From NCBI GenBank assembly GCA_022769625.1, contig JALEJP010000019.1:1-64000 (forward strand): a stretch of 64,000 nt of DNA. Reading direction: 5' to 3'. Of the stretch, positions 1 to 10,987 are shown piece after piece. The stretch's first letter is position 1; every line of letters begins with the position of its first letter. The stretch is from Lachnospiraceae bacterium (GTDB lineage: Bacteria; Bacillota; Clostridia; Lachnospirales; Lachnospiraceae). Position numbers and translations under genes: made by a program. The notes beneath the pieces were generated by a model, which was not told the origin of the DNA, did not search any database, and was given only the letters and a program-made list of their open reading frames with translations.

Positions 1-845
1 GCAAAAGAATCTATTTTAACCGCCGCCGCAAAAGCTGCCATGACCGTTGCCCCAAAGCTGTTCACTCTGCCCTGGACCATCAGGATACCAAAATTCATCA
101 CCGACTGCTGAATACAGGTCAGAGCGGAAAGACTGAAAACATCCTTTGCCGTTCGCCTGCTCCATCTGCAGTCTTCTTTACCTGGCAGGAACTGAGGAAA
201 TTTTATCACCGTATACAGCATGATCCCGATTCCCGAAACATACTGTGAGAGTACCGTTGCCCCTGCTGCTCCTTTCACTCCCCAGTGAAAGATCAGGATA
301 AATACAAGATCCAGTCCGATATTGAGTACTGCGGATATTCCCAAAAAAATCAATGGTACCACAGAATTTCCCAGTGCACGCAGAAAAGATGCAAAATAAT
401 TATATAAAAAAGAGGCTGCGATTCCCCAGAAAATCACCCACAGATAATCCTTCATTTCCGCATATATTTCATCCGGTACCTGAAGAAGCAGAAGAATTCC
501 GTCCATTCCCGCAAATACTGCCACATTCAGAATCAAAGTCAGTGCTGCAATCGCAGTAAACGATACAAATATACAGGATCGCAGATAAGCAAAATCCTGT
601 TTACCGCTGCATATCGAAAAAACCGTACCGCTTCCCATACAAAGCCCAAGTAAAATCGAAGTAAGAAAAGTCATAAGTGTATAGGACGATCCCACAGCAG
701 CCAGCGCTCCCGCTCCAAGAAACTGTCCCACGATCAACGTATCCACTACATTGTAAAGCTGCTGCAGCATATTTCCAACCATCATTGGAAAGGCAAAAAT
801 CAGCATGGTCTTTGTTATATTTCCTTTTGTCAAATCTTGGTTCAT
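1..845 (-). CDS. MATE family efflux transporter (C-terminus truncated by window edge)
   Basis: Manual minus-strand translation from ATG at 845: MNQDLTKGNITKTMLIFAFPMMVGNMLQQLYNVVDTLIVGQFLGAGALAAVG..., typical MATE N-terminus; open to window edge. Confidence 0.85.
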   Translation of the reverse strand, partial: MNQDLTKGNITKTMLIFAFPMMVGNMLQQLYNVVDTLIVGQFLGAGALAAVGSSYTLMTFLTSILLGLCMGSGTVFSICSGKQDFAYLRSCIFVSFTAIAALTLILNVAVFAGMDGILLLLQVPDEIYAEMKDYLWVIFWGIAASFLYNYFASFLRALGNSVVPLIFLGISAVLNIGLDLVFILIFHWGVKGAAGATVLSQYVSGIGIMLYTVIKFPQFLPGKEDCRWSRRTAKDVFSLSALTCIQQSVMNFGILMVQGRVNSFGATVMAAFAAAVKIDSF

Positions 846-888
846 ATCCGTCTTCCATCCACTTTCTGAAGGAATTTCTTATGTAATA

Positions 889-931
889 AAAAACGCTGTC
901 GCCTGACACCCAACAGCCAGTACGACAGCGA
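889..931 (-). terminator. Intrinsic terminator of candidate 6S RNA
   Basis: Minus strand CGCTGTCG...CGACAGCG followed by TTTTTT. Confidence 0.7.
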
Positions 932-1055
932 TACTATCAGTCCCAGAATGCCGTTTCCTGCCTTTTGATTCCTGGCAGAGCCAGGTGGGTATCCGCAGCT
1001 ATGTGCGCTGTCATCCGCTCCAAGGCGGCCCGACATTACACAGGCAATCTAAGAT
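892..1055 (-). ncRNA. ssrS: Candidate 6S RNA
   Basis: Minus strand AGATTGCC...GCGGATACCCACCTGGCTCTGCCAGGAATCAAAAGGCAGGAAACGGCATTCTGGGA: 6S-like 3' half (ACCCACCUGG hairpin), closing-stem complementarity, TATAAT at 1062-1067 upstream, terminator at the end. Confidence 0.55.
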
Positions 1056-1232
1056 TCCCTAATTATAATTGCAGGTTCAAAATAACAGGAGTGTCGCACA
1101 TCCCAGGTTGTTTTCAACTGAAATTATTATACTCTACTATATATAAATTTTCAACTGGAAATTCCAGAAAACTTTTTTTGTACTGCCATTCAGCTTTGAG
1201 CCAAACAATAAAGAAATCTGTCCTGTTCTCTG

Positions 1233-4200
1233 CTATTTTACAGTCACCTTCAGTTTTGCTTTTTTTCCGTTGAAGGTTTTCACCGTGATCACAGTCCTGC
1301 CTTTTTTCCCAACCCACACCGGTTCTGTGATACCCGTAAGTGTCGGTGTCACTTTCTGCATCAATCCATCTTCAAAATCCAGTCTGTCTATACAGACCTC
1401 TCTGTGATAACCAAATCCGCCATCCACCTGACCAAGCGGTGTCAGAAATCTGTGACAGGCAATATAATACATATCCTTCTGTGGTATATAAAGAATGGAA
1501 TGATGTCCGGTTCCAAGGATATTTCTGGATTTATCCTTCTGTAAAATTGGATATTTGTAAGTAATCGGTCCATACAGGCTTTGGGAAACCCCGTAATTGA
1601 CCTGATAGTTTTCGCTGCCCGTATCATCCTGCGACCAGGTAAAGTGGTAGGTTCCCTCCCTTTTTGTAACTGTGATCGCTTCGCGGAAGCCAGTGGCACC
1701 GGCATAGTTTTTCATCGTGCCCCGTCGCCAGCTTGTCATGCTGCTGCTAAGCTGCACAATAGCCGGATAGCCGTTTCCAAACAGAAGATAAGAGGTTCCG
1801 TCATCCTCCGTGAAAACCGATGGATCAATAACCTGACCCATGGAGATTCCTTCAATTTTGCACTGTTCCAACGTAAGCAGCGGTGTTTCCTTTACCGTAA
1901 ATGGACCCACCGGACTGTCTGCTACAGCGACACCGATGGCTTTATTGCCTGTGGATCTGTCATTTCCGCAAAAATAGAAATAGTATGATCCATCCTTTTC
2001 CTCAATAGCGGGTGCCCATGCATTTCCATCAGACCAGGGCACAACAGCCACATCCACACCTTTTTCATTTTTGTAACTGTTCTCTGCTTTCAGATCCAGA
2101 ATAATACCTTCGTCCTCCCAGTTTACCAGATCTTCCGAAGAAAACACATGGAACTGATAGCCGCCCCAGCCGGATACACCGTCTGTCGTCGGATAAATAT
2201 AGTATTTGTCCTGAAAAAGCGCAATATCCGGATCTGCAAATTCTCCGGACAATACCGGGTTGCTGCAGGCTGTAAACTCTGCCATCCATTCTTCCGTATG
2301 ATCACCTGTATTCACTATCAGTGTCAGAGGCTTTGAAATATCATATGCTTTCTTCTCATTTTCAATGTAAGTTCCTTCTGCCATTTGAAAGGAAAGCTCT
2401 GCACTGACAAAATCAGCTGATGATTGATTCCTGCCCACATAAACGGTAAGTCTCTTATTTTCCGCATCAGAAACCGTTTTTATAATGGAGAGACCCTCAC
2501 CTTTCACCTCTTTGATCGGACAAAATGAAATTCCCTGTTCCTCTGCAATCTCCCTTTCCGTAAGTGCCCGATTTTGGATTTTCAGATTGTCGATCCATCC
2601 CCGACAATACTCACCACTGCCCCAGTTGGCCTTTCCAATCATCAAAATGCTGTTCTTTCCCAGAATCTGTTCCAGAGCACAGCTGCTATTAGCCAGACTT
2701 TGCTGTATTCCATCTACATAGATGGCGGTAGAAGCTTCACTTACTACTACGTCCACATGAACCCACGTATCTCCCGTCTCTGCCGACGGATTCTCCGGCC
2801 ATTCCCCGTCATTATTGTAGCGTTCCGCTGTGGTCGTCCCATTGTTAGCCAGAATACCAAAATAACGCTCTGATTTGTAAACCGGTGAAGCAGCGTCCGG
2901 GGCCGCGTACAAGATCCAGTTGGTATCCAAGTGCTTCCGTCAAGATACAGGGCTTTTCCATCATTATGTGCATCCAGACGAACGGAACCATTTGCCTCTG
3001 CTATTGCAATGCCGCCGGTAAATCCCTTCTCTCTGTCATCAAAATCAAAGTCTGCAAGAATACCATCCTCAGGCTTCTCCACCGATTCTTTGTTGTTTGT
3101 AACGTAAGCTTCCTTGATTCTTTCATACTCCGACTGAGTCAGATTCAGAATCGTACCATGACGCTTTTTCAACATATCAAAACTATATTCACCGGCAGAA
3201 AGCTTTTTCCAGGAATGATCGGAATTATCCGCATCATTCAGATTGGTTGTGACAACCGGAAGATATCCTTTGCCTTCCGCATACTGGTCGGTAAACAGCC
3301 CGTAAGTTGCTTTTCCGTCGATCCAGTCCTTTTTATTAAACCGGATCAGTTCCGGTCCTTCCAGTCTGGATCCGGTCATATCCTGATCAAAGCCAAGATC
3401 ATTGAGGATAGTCACCTTCTCCCATTCTCCAAACAGTTCCCGGCTTCGTTCCAGGGTGATCTGTCCATCAGCAGAGGCGCGGTAATAATAACCGTCTTCG
3501 GCAAGAATCATGCTGGTATCAATAATTGAGCGGTCATCCGCACGGTAAATATACTCCTGTGCCTCAGAAAAGCTGATAAAATCTCTGGTAGTTGTCACAA
3601 AAATACGGAGATCCTTATCCAGAGCGCCATCAATCACATGGCTTTGCGCAAAGTATACCACATATTCTCCCGTTTCTTCATTGTAGATGGCTTCCGGAGC
3701 CCAGGCGCATCCGGCATCCTCCGTACCCACTGCCACTGCACGGGGCTCTGACCAGTTCACCAGATCCGTAGATTCCCAGATGATCAGGTCACGGCTGCCA
3801 GTTGTAGTTGCCTTTGCGCTTCCCCAGCCTCCGCGATAATAGATACTGAGATCCGTTGCCAGAAGATAAAACTTATCTCCTTCGGCAGAACGCATGAGAT
3901 AGGGATCCCGCACTCCTCTCTCACCAATGTGACTTTCCAGAACCGGCCTGCAGTGATTCAGATCCGTGTAATAATATCCCATCTGTACTGACTGCAAAAT
4001 AAATCTGCTCATCCATTGGACTTCCTTCCGTACCGGTAAAGCTTCCAAAAATTTTCCAGGAAACCGCAGCACCTTCTATCTGATCCGGCAAGGAGATATT
4101 TCCCCGTATGTCATCCAACCCCGGAATTTCCAGTCTGCTTGCGGCGCGCCCAACCACAGCTTCCTCTGTATCCGGCAGAGCCAGCTCTTCTGCTGTTTTT

Positions 4201-4686
4201 GCCCGGCAGTAGATCTGCAGATTATCCAGCAGACCATTGAAGTACTCACCGTTTTCCCAGTTTGCCTTTCCAATCTGCAGAATACCTCCCTCTTCTCCCA
4301 GAATATCTCCAAGTTTGTAGCTGCTTGCTGTATTTCCGGCATACTCCCCGTCCAGATAGACGGTTGTGTCTGTTTCCGTGATTACCACATCCACATGTTT
4401 CCATTCACTGGTAGATACAGCCTGAACCTAACAGCGGGCTTCCATCTTCTTTTGTGATACTCAGCCAGGTATTGCGGCCTAATGAAATAGCATTTCCGGC
4501 ACCTCCAAAACTCTTCGTAAAAGCAGCCTCTCCATTTACCGATGCCACGGCACCTGCTCCCTTCAATCCTTCCTCATCATCAAAATCAAAGGATGCAATC
4601 AGACCTTCCTGCCGATCTGCTGCTTTTGTCCTGGTATTCCCGACACAGATCCCAGGCGGCACCAGGGAACATACAATAGCTGCCAA
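1233..4686 (-). pseudogene. Decayed multi-domain secreted glycoside hydrolase (LamG-GH43-LamG-GH43-Ig-like), broken into at least 4 reading-frame segments
   Basis: ORFs 4405-4686, 3921-4394, 2747-4072 and 1233-2930 are consecutive pieces of one architecture (LamG 'GLLDNLQIY', GH43 'RDPYLMRSAEGDKFYLLATDL' and 'FADPDIALFQDKYYIYPTTDG'); frame breaks near 4400, 3985 and 2930; no good start codon/signal peptide (ATG AAA TAA upstream). Confidence 0.8.
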
Positions 4687-4777
4687 ATTTCTGTTTCTAT
4701 TATTTCATATTCTTCGTTATTTGTAATCCAATTTTTTTGCGGAATTTGTTTGAAATTTTTTAATATCAGACAGAAAA

Positions 4778-4814
4778 ATGCCGCTGCAAATCACAAAATC
4801 ATTTGCAGCGGTTC
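4778..4814 (-). terminator. Intrinsic terminator
   Basis: CCGCTGCAAAT-N9-ATTTGCAGCGG, T-tract on minus strand. Confidence 0.75.
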
Positions 4815-4822
4815 CAATAAAG

Positions 4823-5806
4823 CTAAATGGAATAATCTGTTTCACCAAACAGAATCCTGCATTGTTTGGCCAGATTTTGTTCCTGTTCTTTCCGGCTGTA
4901 TGTAAGGAATTCATGAGTAAGATACTTCGGTCGGATCTTATCTACCAGCTTTTTCACATAGGGTGTGGTAAATGGCAGATGTCTGTCGATTTGAGCGATA
5001 TGTTCATAACAGGCTTTCGCGCGCTCCGGATAGGTATCCGGCAGCTTTTTCTTGACGGCAAGCATCTCTTTTACGTATTCTCCCGTTATGCTCTGATTCA
5101 GATGAATTCCTTTAATATAAGCAGACATCTCTTGGTGTTCTTCGATTTTCTCAAGTATGTAATCAATAGCCTCTTCCTGTGTTTTCAGTTCCAGATTTGT
5201 ATGCATCAGATGCCCGGTATCCAGCATGATCCCTTTTCCAGAATAATGCACCTGATCAAGAAGTCTTTTTGTCATCTCCGGTCTTGTCATGGTAAGCCCG
5301 GGCCACCACAGGTTTTCCATCAGAAAATCAAATTCATAATCTTTATGATCCAACAGCTGATTAATCAGAGCGGCTGAAGCGTCAATGACTTCCTCATCTG
5401 TATGGGAACAGGTATACGTAAAAAGCTCAGAAACCTTTACATCACTGACATGAAAAACCACATAGGAAGCATGCAGACGCCTGGCCAGCTCCAGATCCTC
5501 CTGAAGTCTTGTAAAAATGCATGTTCGATCCAGACCGCCGAATATCTCTGCGGCATTTTCCAGCGTATCATACTCTTTTTTCAGAATATCCAGTTTCCCG
5601 TTCCACAGATCAACCCACTCATCCAGATAGCGAAGATGGACTCCGACCACTGTTTTTTCCGAAAAGAAGTTTTTATCTCCACCTTCACAGGGCAGAAGTT
5701 CAAAACCGTCACAGCCAAATTTGCAGGCAAAGCTTTTGGCATCCTCCTCATCCCGATAACGGCTTACGTCAAAAGCGTAATCGGTTGTATTAATCATTTG
5801 TTTCAT
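4823..5806 (-). CDS. Sugar phosphate isomerase/epimerase (TIM barrel, AP endonuclease 2 family)
   Basis: ORF with VGVHLRYLDEWVDLW, YVVFHVSDV, GIMLDTGHLMHTN motifs. Confidence 0.75.
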   Translation of the reverse strand: MKQMINTTDYAFDVSRYRDEEDAKSFACKFGCDGFELLPCEGGDKNFFSEKTVVGVHLRYLDEWVDLWNGKLDILKKEYDTLENAAEIFGGLDRTCIFTRLQEDLELARRLHASYVVFHVSDVKVSELFTYTCSHTDEEVIDASAALINQLLDHKDYEFDFLMENLWWPGLTMTRPEMTKRLLDQVHYSGKGIMLDTGHLMHTNLELKTQEEAIDYILEKIEEHQEMSAYIKGIHLNQSITGEYVKEMLAVKKKLPDTYPERAKACYEHIAQIDRHLPFTTPYVKKLVDKIRPKYLTHEFLTYSRKEQEQNLAKQCRILFGETDYSI

Positions 5807-6076
5807 GGTCACCCTCCGCAAAAACAGAAAATAAACGAACAAACCAGTCTATTCTGGTGCCATTCTAGACTGAATTTCCAGAAAAGTCAACGAAACCCCA
5901 TCTTTTTTTGACGGAAAGTGAACCGATATTTCCGGAAATGTGAACAAATTGTACATTTTATGTGAACATTTTAATTTTTATTCTTTTTTAATTGGTTGTA
6001 CCGCCCATTTTATGGTAAAATAAAATTCAACATGTTAAAACGAGAACAATTAGAGACGAAAACGGAGGAACTGCTT

Positions 6077-7435
6077 ATGAATATTTATTCAGAAATTACA
6101 CCGGAGATACTGTCTCTGACAAAACTTGCAGAAAGCACCAGCAAGATTGACCCTTCCCTCTATGCCAAATACGATGTGAAACGTGGACTGCGTGACATCA
6201 ACGGAAAAGGTGTTCTTGCGGGTCTCACCGACATCGGTAACATCCACGCTTATGATATCGTAGACGGCGTACAGATTCCCTGCGAAGGTAAGCTTTACTA
6301 CCGCGGCTACGATATCGAGGAACTGGTTTCCGGATTCCTGAAAGATAAGCGTTTTGGTTTTGAGGAAGTCACCTATCTGCTTTTGTTCGGACAATTGCCA
6401 GACGAGAAGGAGCTCAGAAAATTTTCTGATACATTGGCTGCTTATCGTTCCCTTCCTACCAGCTTTGTCAGAGACATTATTTTAAAAGCACCCAGCCATG
6501 ATATGATGAATACACTGGCGCGCAGTGTACTGACCTTATATACCTATGATGAACGAGCCGATGATGTTTCCCTTTCAAACGTGATCAGACAGTGTCTGCA
6601 GCTGATTGCACTGTTTCCGATGCTGTCTGTATATGGTTATCAGGCGTACAGCCACTACCACGACGGGAAAAGCCTGTTTATTCATAATCCGGATCCCAAA
6701 CTGTCCACAGCGGAGAATCTGCTTCATATTCTGCGCCCGGACAGTCAATATACGGAACTGGAAGCACGTATTCTGGATATTGCCCTTGTCCTTCATATGG
6801 AACATGGCGGCGGTAACAATTCTACTTTTACAACCCATGTGGTATCTTCTTCCGGCACCGATACGTACTCCTCCATGGCAGCTTCCTTAGGCTCACTGAA
6901 AGGTCCAAAACACGGCGGTGCAAACATCAAAGTGGTAAAAATGTTTGAAGATATGAAAACAGTTGTGAAAGACTGGTCCAATGAAGAGGAAGTCCGCAGC
7001 TATCTGCGCGCACTGCTCAACCGTGACGCATTTGACCATGCCGGACTGATTTATGGTATGGGACATGCCGTATATTCTCTCTCTGACCCCCGTGCCAATA
7101 TTTTCAAAAGCTTCGTGGAAAAGCTTTCCAGAGAAAAAGGACGGGAGGAAGAATTCCAGCTCTACTCTCTGGTAGAACGCCTCGCACCGGAAGTAATCGG
7201 AGAAGAGCGCAAGATTTACAAAGGCGTCAGTGCAAACGTGGATTTTTACAGTGGATTTGTTTACAGTATGCTGGATCTTCCCACACAGCTGTTTACCCCA
7301 ATCTTCGCCATCGCCCGTGTCGTCGGCTGGAGCGCACACCGGATCGAAGAACTGGCGAATAACGGCAAAATCATCCGTCCAGCTTACAAGAGTATTTCTG
7401 AGCACAAAAAGTATGTGCCAATGAAAAAACGTTAA
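6077..7435 (+). CDS. gltA: Citrate synthase (citrate/2-methylcitrate synthase family)
   Basis: MNIYSEITPEIL... with LHMEHGGGNNSTFTTHVVSSSGTDTYSSMAASLGSLKGPKHGGAN and GMGHAVYSLSDPRA; RBS GGAGGA before 6077. Confidence 0.92.
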   Translation: MNIYSEITPEILSLTKLAESTSKIDPSLYAKYDVKRGLRDINGKGVLAGLTDIGNIHAYDIVDGVQIPCEGKLYYRGYDIEELVSGFLKDKRFGFEEVTYLLLFGQLPDEKELRKFSDTLAAYRSLPTSFVRDIILKAPSHDMMNTLARSVLTLYTYDERADDVSLSNVIRQCLQLIALFPMLSVYGYQAYSHYHDGKSLFIHNPDPKLSTAENLLHILRPDSQYTELEARILDIALVLHMEHGGGNNSTFTTHVVSSSGTDTYSSMAASLGSLKGPKHGGANIKVVKMFEDMKTVVKDWSNEEEVRSYLRALLNRDAFDHAGLIYGMGHAVYSLSDPRANIFKSFVEKLSREKGREEEFQLYSLVERLAPEVIGEERKIYKGVSANVDFYSGFVYSMLDLPTQLFTPIFAIARVVGWSAHRIEELANNGKIIRPAYKSISEHKKYVPMKKR

Positions 7436-7436
7436 A

Positions 7437-7475
7437 TAAAAAACGTCATGGGAATTTCTCTCATGACGTTTTTCT
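7437..7475. terminator. Bidirectional terminator between convergent citrate synthase and putP
   Basis: AAAAAACGTCATG...CATGACGTTTTT. Confidence 0.8.
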
Positions 7476-7486
7476 CTTCTGCAATT

Positions 7487-9028
7487 TTAAAATCTCACAC
7501 CTTTTACTGATTCATCAAATTCTTTTTCGATTTCTTTTCCAGGTGCAGGTGTCAACAGACTTACTACCAGAATAAATGCTGCGGAAACCAGAAATGCCGG
7601 AAGCAGCTCATAAATAGCAAACACACCGCCCAGAGGTGCGATCAGATATTTCCATACAAATACCATAATGCCGCCGGACAACATGCCTGCCAGTGCGCCC
7701 CATTTGGTGGTGCGTTTCCAGAACAGCGAAAACAGCATCAGTGGCCCAAAAGTTGCGCCAAATCCTGCCCAGGCAAAGGATACGATGGTAAATACAGAGC
7801 TGTTCTGATCCAGCGCCATAATGACACCCATGATGGAAATGGCCACTACAGCCACACGAGCCAGAATCATGGTTGCTTTCTGGGAAAGCTTCAGTCCGAA
7901 TGCGTTTTTCAGGATATTCTCCGTTACACTGGAGGATGCCGCCAGAAGCTGAGAGTCTGCTGTTGACATCGTAGAGGCAAGAATACCTGCCATAATCACA
8001 CCGGCCAGCAATGCCGGAAGAATACCGTGTGTACTTAAAATGCCTGCCATCTTTACAATGACAGCCTGTGATTCTGCTGAAGTAGGAAGCAGTTCGATCA
8101 CACCGGCTCTCGTCATGGCATATCCGATAAAGCCAATGGAAATGGCTATGCCCATCGCAATTACCACCCAAACGGAAGCAACTCTTCTGGAGAGTTTCAG
8201 TTTGTTTTCGTCCTCAATTGCCATAAAACGCAGCAGAATATGCGGCATTCCAAAATAGCCAAGTCCCCAGGCCAGTGTGGATGCAATGACCAGTCCGCCG
8301 TAGCTGCCTACTTCCTTTGTACTCACAGTAAAGGTTGATGTCAGGGACAGATAATCCGGAGATTCCTTTGCAACAGACAGAACGGCATCCAGGCCACCTG
8401 CTGAAGTGATTCCAAATACCAGGATAACAGCAAGTGCAATTGTCATAATGATACTCTGATAAAAATCCGAGGTACTTGCTGCCAGGAAACCGCCAAGTGT
8501 CGTATAGATCAATATAACCGCTGCGCTTACCAGCATGGCAGCTACATAGTCAAATCCGAACAGTGTCTGAAACAGAACGCCGCAGCCACGGAATCCGGAA
8601 GCGGTATATGGAACAAAAAATACAATGATAACAATTGCCGCAATCGCTTCCAGAATATGGGAATCATCATGGAAACGCTTGGAAAAGAAATCCGGAATGG
8701 TAATCGCATTGATCCGATGCGAATATCGGCGAATCCTTTTGGCAACGATCAGCCAGTTCACATAAGTACCGATAGCAAGCCCGATGGCAGTCCAGACTGC
8801 TTCTGCCGCCCCTGTCAGATAGGCAACACCCGGAAGTCCCATCAGCAGCCAGCTGCTCATGTCGGAGGCTTCCGCACTCATGGCGGTTACAAACGGACCA
8901 AGTTTACGTCCGCCCAGATAAAACTCATCTACGCGGTTATTCTTTTTTGCAGTTACAACACCAATGCCGATTACAAACATCAGATATGCAACAATGGAAA
9001 TCATCATACAGACATGCGCTGTAGTCAT
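7487..9028 (-). CDS. putP: Sodium/proline symporter (SSS family)
   Basis: 513 aa: YLGGRKLGPFVTAMSAEASDMSSWLLMGLPG and other SSS motifs. Confidence 0.9.
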   Translation of the reverse strand: MTTAHVCMMISIVAYLMFVIGIGVVTAKKNNRVDEFYLGGRKLGPFVTAMSAEASDMSSWLLMGLPGVAYLTGAAEAVWTAIGLAIGTYVNWLIVAKRIRRYSHRINAITIPDFFSKRFHDDSHILEAIAAIVIIVFFVPYTASGFRGCGVLFQTLFGFDYVAAMLVSAAVILIYTTLGGFLAASTSDFYQSIIMTIALAVILVFGITSAGGLDAVLSVAKESPDYLSLTSTFTVSTKEVGSYGGLVIASTLAWGLGYFGMPHILLRFMAIEDENKLKLSRRVASVWVVIAMGIAISIGFIGYAMTRAGVIELLPTSAESQAVIVKMAGILSTHGILPALLAGVIMAGILASTMSTADSQLLAASSSVTENILKNAFGLKLSQKATMILARVAVVAISIMGVIMALDQNSSVFTIVSFAWAGFGATFGPLMLFSLFWKRTTKWGALAGMLSGGIMVFVWKYLIAPLGGVFAIYELLPAFLVSAAFILVVSLLTPAPGKEIEKEFDESVKGVRF

Positions 9029-9221
9029 AGAAAATCCCTCACTTTCTTTTCTTCTTTCTGATTTTTAATCCTGTCAACAAAAGTCTGTCGTCTGCACATT
9101 CTATTGTTGAAAAATAATCTTTTTTAGTTTAATATATATCTTATCATAAGTAAACTGAATGTTTTTTATATTATTCATTCCAATTACTTATACTTTATCC
9201 ATGCACAGATTGGAGATCAAA

Positions 9222-10091
9222 ATGAGTTCAACAAAATACATCGCATTTCTGAAAGCAGTGGAATGTAAAAGTCTTACCAGCGCTGCGGAACAGCTTGGAT
9301 ACACACAGCCCGGAATCAGTCATATGATTCTTTCACTGGAACGGCAGATGGGATTTCCACTGCTGGTACGAAAAAAAAGTGGTGTCACTCCCACAGCAGA
9401 TGCAAAAAAGCTGATCCCTGCCATGCAACAGATCGTAAACGGGGAACAGAAGCTTCAGGATACCGTCCGTGACATCAATGGAATCAAGACCGGAACGGTA
9501 AGGATTGGTTCTTATTACAGTATTCTCATGAACTGGATGCCGGATATTCTGAAAAATTTCAACCGACAATATCCGGGAATTGAAATTCAGCTCCTGGAAG
9601 GGGACCATGGAGATATCATGCAATGGCTTACTTCCCTGGATGTGGATATTGCACTTTTTTCTCCTCCTGTTCCAGACGGATATGAATTTATCCCTCTGGC
9701 AGAGGATCCGATTTTTGCCGTTCTTCCCGCTTCCCACCCCTTCAGCAAAGCAGAAAAAATCGAGGCCGCTGCCTTGATGGACAGCCCCTTTATCATTCCT
9801 GGTATCGGAGTGGACGAAGAGTTCCGACGCGTCGTAAACGGAGAAAATCTCTCCCCTCAGGTTCGTTACCGGGTCAAAGGTGACGCTGTTATGCTCAACA
9901 TGATTGCCAAAGGACTGGGGGTGTCTTTCATGGCAAACCTTCTTTTATCGGATCTTCCGAAAGGTGTGGTAAAAGTACCGCTAACCAGAAATTATCATCG
10001 TACTCTTGGGATTGGCGTTGCATCCTCCAAATATGCTTCCCCGGCGGCACAGAAACTGATTTCCATGATCCGCACATCAGAAATAACGTGA
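9222..10091 (+). CDS. LysR family transcriptional regulator
   Basis: N-terminal HTH MSSTKYIAFLKAVECKSLTSAAEQLGYTQPGISHMILSLERQMGFPLL. Confidence 0.9.
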   Translation: MSSTKYIAFLKAVECKSLTSAAEQLGYTQPGISHMILSLERQMGFPLLVRKKSGVTPTADAKKLIPAMQQIVNGEQKLQDTVRDINGIKTGTVRIGSYYSILMNWMPDILKNFNRQYPGIEIQLLEGDHGDIMQWLTSLDVDIALFSPPVPDGYEFIPLAEDPIFAVLPASHPFSKAEKIEAAALMDSPFIIPGIGVDEEFRRVVNGENLSPQVRYRVKGDAVMLNMIAKGLGVSFMANLLLSDLPKGVVKVPLTRNYHRTLGIGVASSKYASPAAQKLISMIRTSEIT

Positions 10092-10154
10092 TCACATATA
10101 AAAATATGCTTGACATGAATATATTCAAATGTTAGAATAATATCGTTGTCAAGA

Positions 10155-10228
10155 CGGCGTGTGGCGTAGCTTGGTAGCGCGCTCGGCTGGGGGCCGAGAG
10201 GTCGCAGGTTCAAATCCTGTCACGCCGA
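10155..10228 (+). tRNA. tRNA-Pro (anticodon GGG)
   Basis: Acceptor CGGCGTG/CACGCCG, anticodon stem CTCGG-CTGGGGG-CCGAG, T arm CAGGTTCAAATCCTG. Confidence 0.95.
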
Positions 10229-10407
10229 TTTATACTGATAAATCAAAGGTTTTCAGATGCTTTAAGAACATATGTTTTGATTACCTCTGATTCCCATTAT
10301 GAATACGCTTATTTAATTGGCTATAGTCATTTTAGAATTTATTTCTGAGATGATTATAGCTTTTTCTTTTGTAGGTGAAATGCACAGTTCCAATGAAACA
10401 AAGACGA

Positions 10408-10456
10408 TAAAAGGTATCCCGGATACGACTACTTCCCCGCATCCGAGATACCTTTC
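10408..10456. terminator. Terminator downstream of leuD
   Basis: AAAGGTATC-CGGAT...ATCCG-GATACCTTT. Confidence 0.75.
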
Positions 10457-10483
10457 TGATATTGATCCTGATTGTGTAATCTT

Positions 10484-10972
10484 TTATTCCTTACTGTTAA
10501 TATAGGAAATCAGACCCTCTGATTTAATAATCTTCTGCATAAATTCCGGAAATGCCTGTCCTTTGAACTCCGTTCCTTTTGTGCGGTTATAGATCATACC
10601 GCTGTCGAAATCGATTTCTACCTCATCCCCTGCTTCGATCCCTTTGGATGCTTCCGGACATTCGATGATGGGAAGACCGATATTGATGGCATTGCGATAA
10701 AAAATCCGGGCAAAGGTCTCTGCAATGACACAGCTGACACCAGCTGCTTTGATGGCAATCGGCGCATGCTCTCTGGAAGAACCGCATCCGAAATTTTTCT
10801 CAGCCACAATAATATCACCCTTGTGAACCCTGTTTACAAACTCCTTATCAATGTCCTCCATGCAGTGTGTTGCCAGTTCTGCCGGGTCGGAGGAATTCAG
10901 ATATCTTGCCGGGATAATAACGTCAGTATCTACGTTGTCTCCATATTTAAATACTGTACCATGTGCTTTCAT
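10484..10972 (-). CDS. leuD: 3-isopropylmalate dehydratase small subunit (aconitase-family swivel)
   Basis: [36 protein letters not shown]. Confidence 0.92.
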   Translation of the reverse strand: MKAHGTVFKYGDNVDTDVIIPARYLNSSDPAELATHCMEDIDKEFVNRVHKGDIIVAEKNFGCGSSREHAPIAIKAAGVSCVIAETFARIFYRNAINIGLPIIECPEASKGIEAGDEVEIDFDSGMIYNRTKGTEFKGQAFPEFMQKIIKSEGLISYINSKE

Positions 10973-10987
10973 TCTATCTTTGTCCTC

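Noticed and set aside
601-909. 102-aa minus-strand ORF
   Set aside because: Out of frame with the MATE coding sequence, which is clearly the real frame
10155-10500. tRNA-Pro as a mobile-element integration site
   Set aside because: No integrase, direct repeat of the tRNA 3' end, or phage genes nearby
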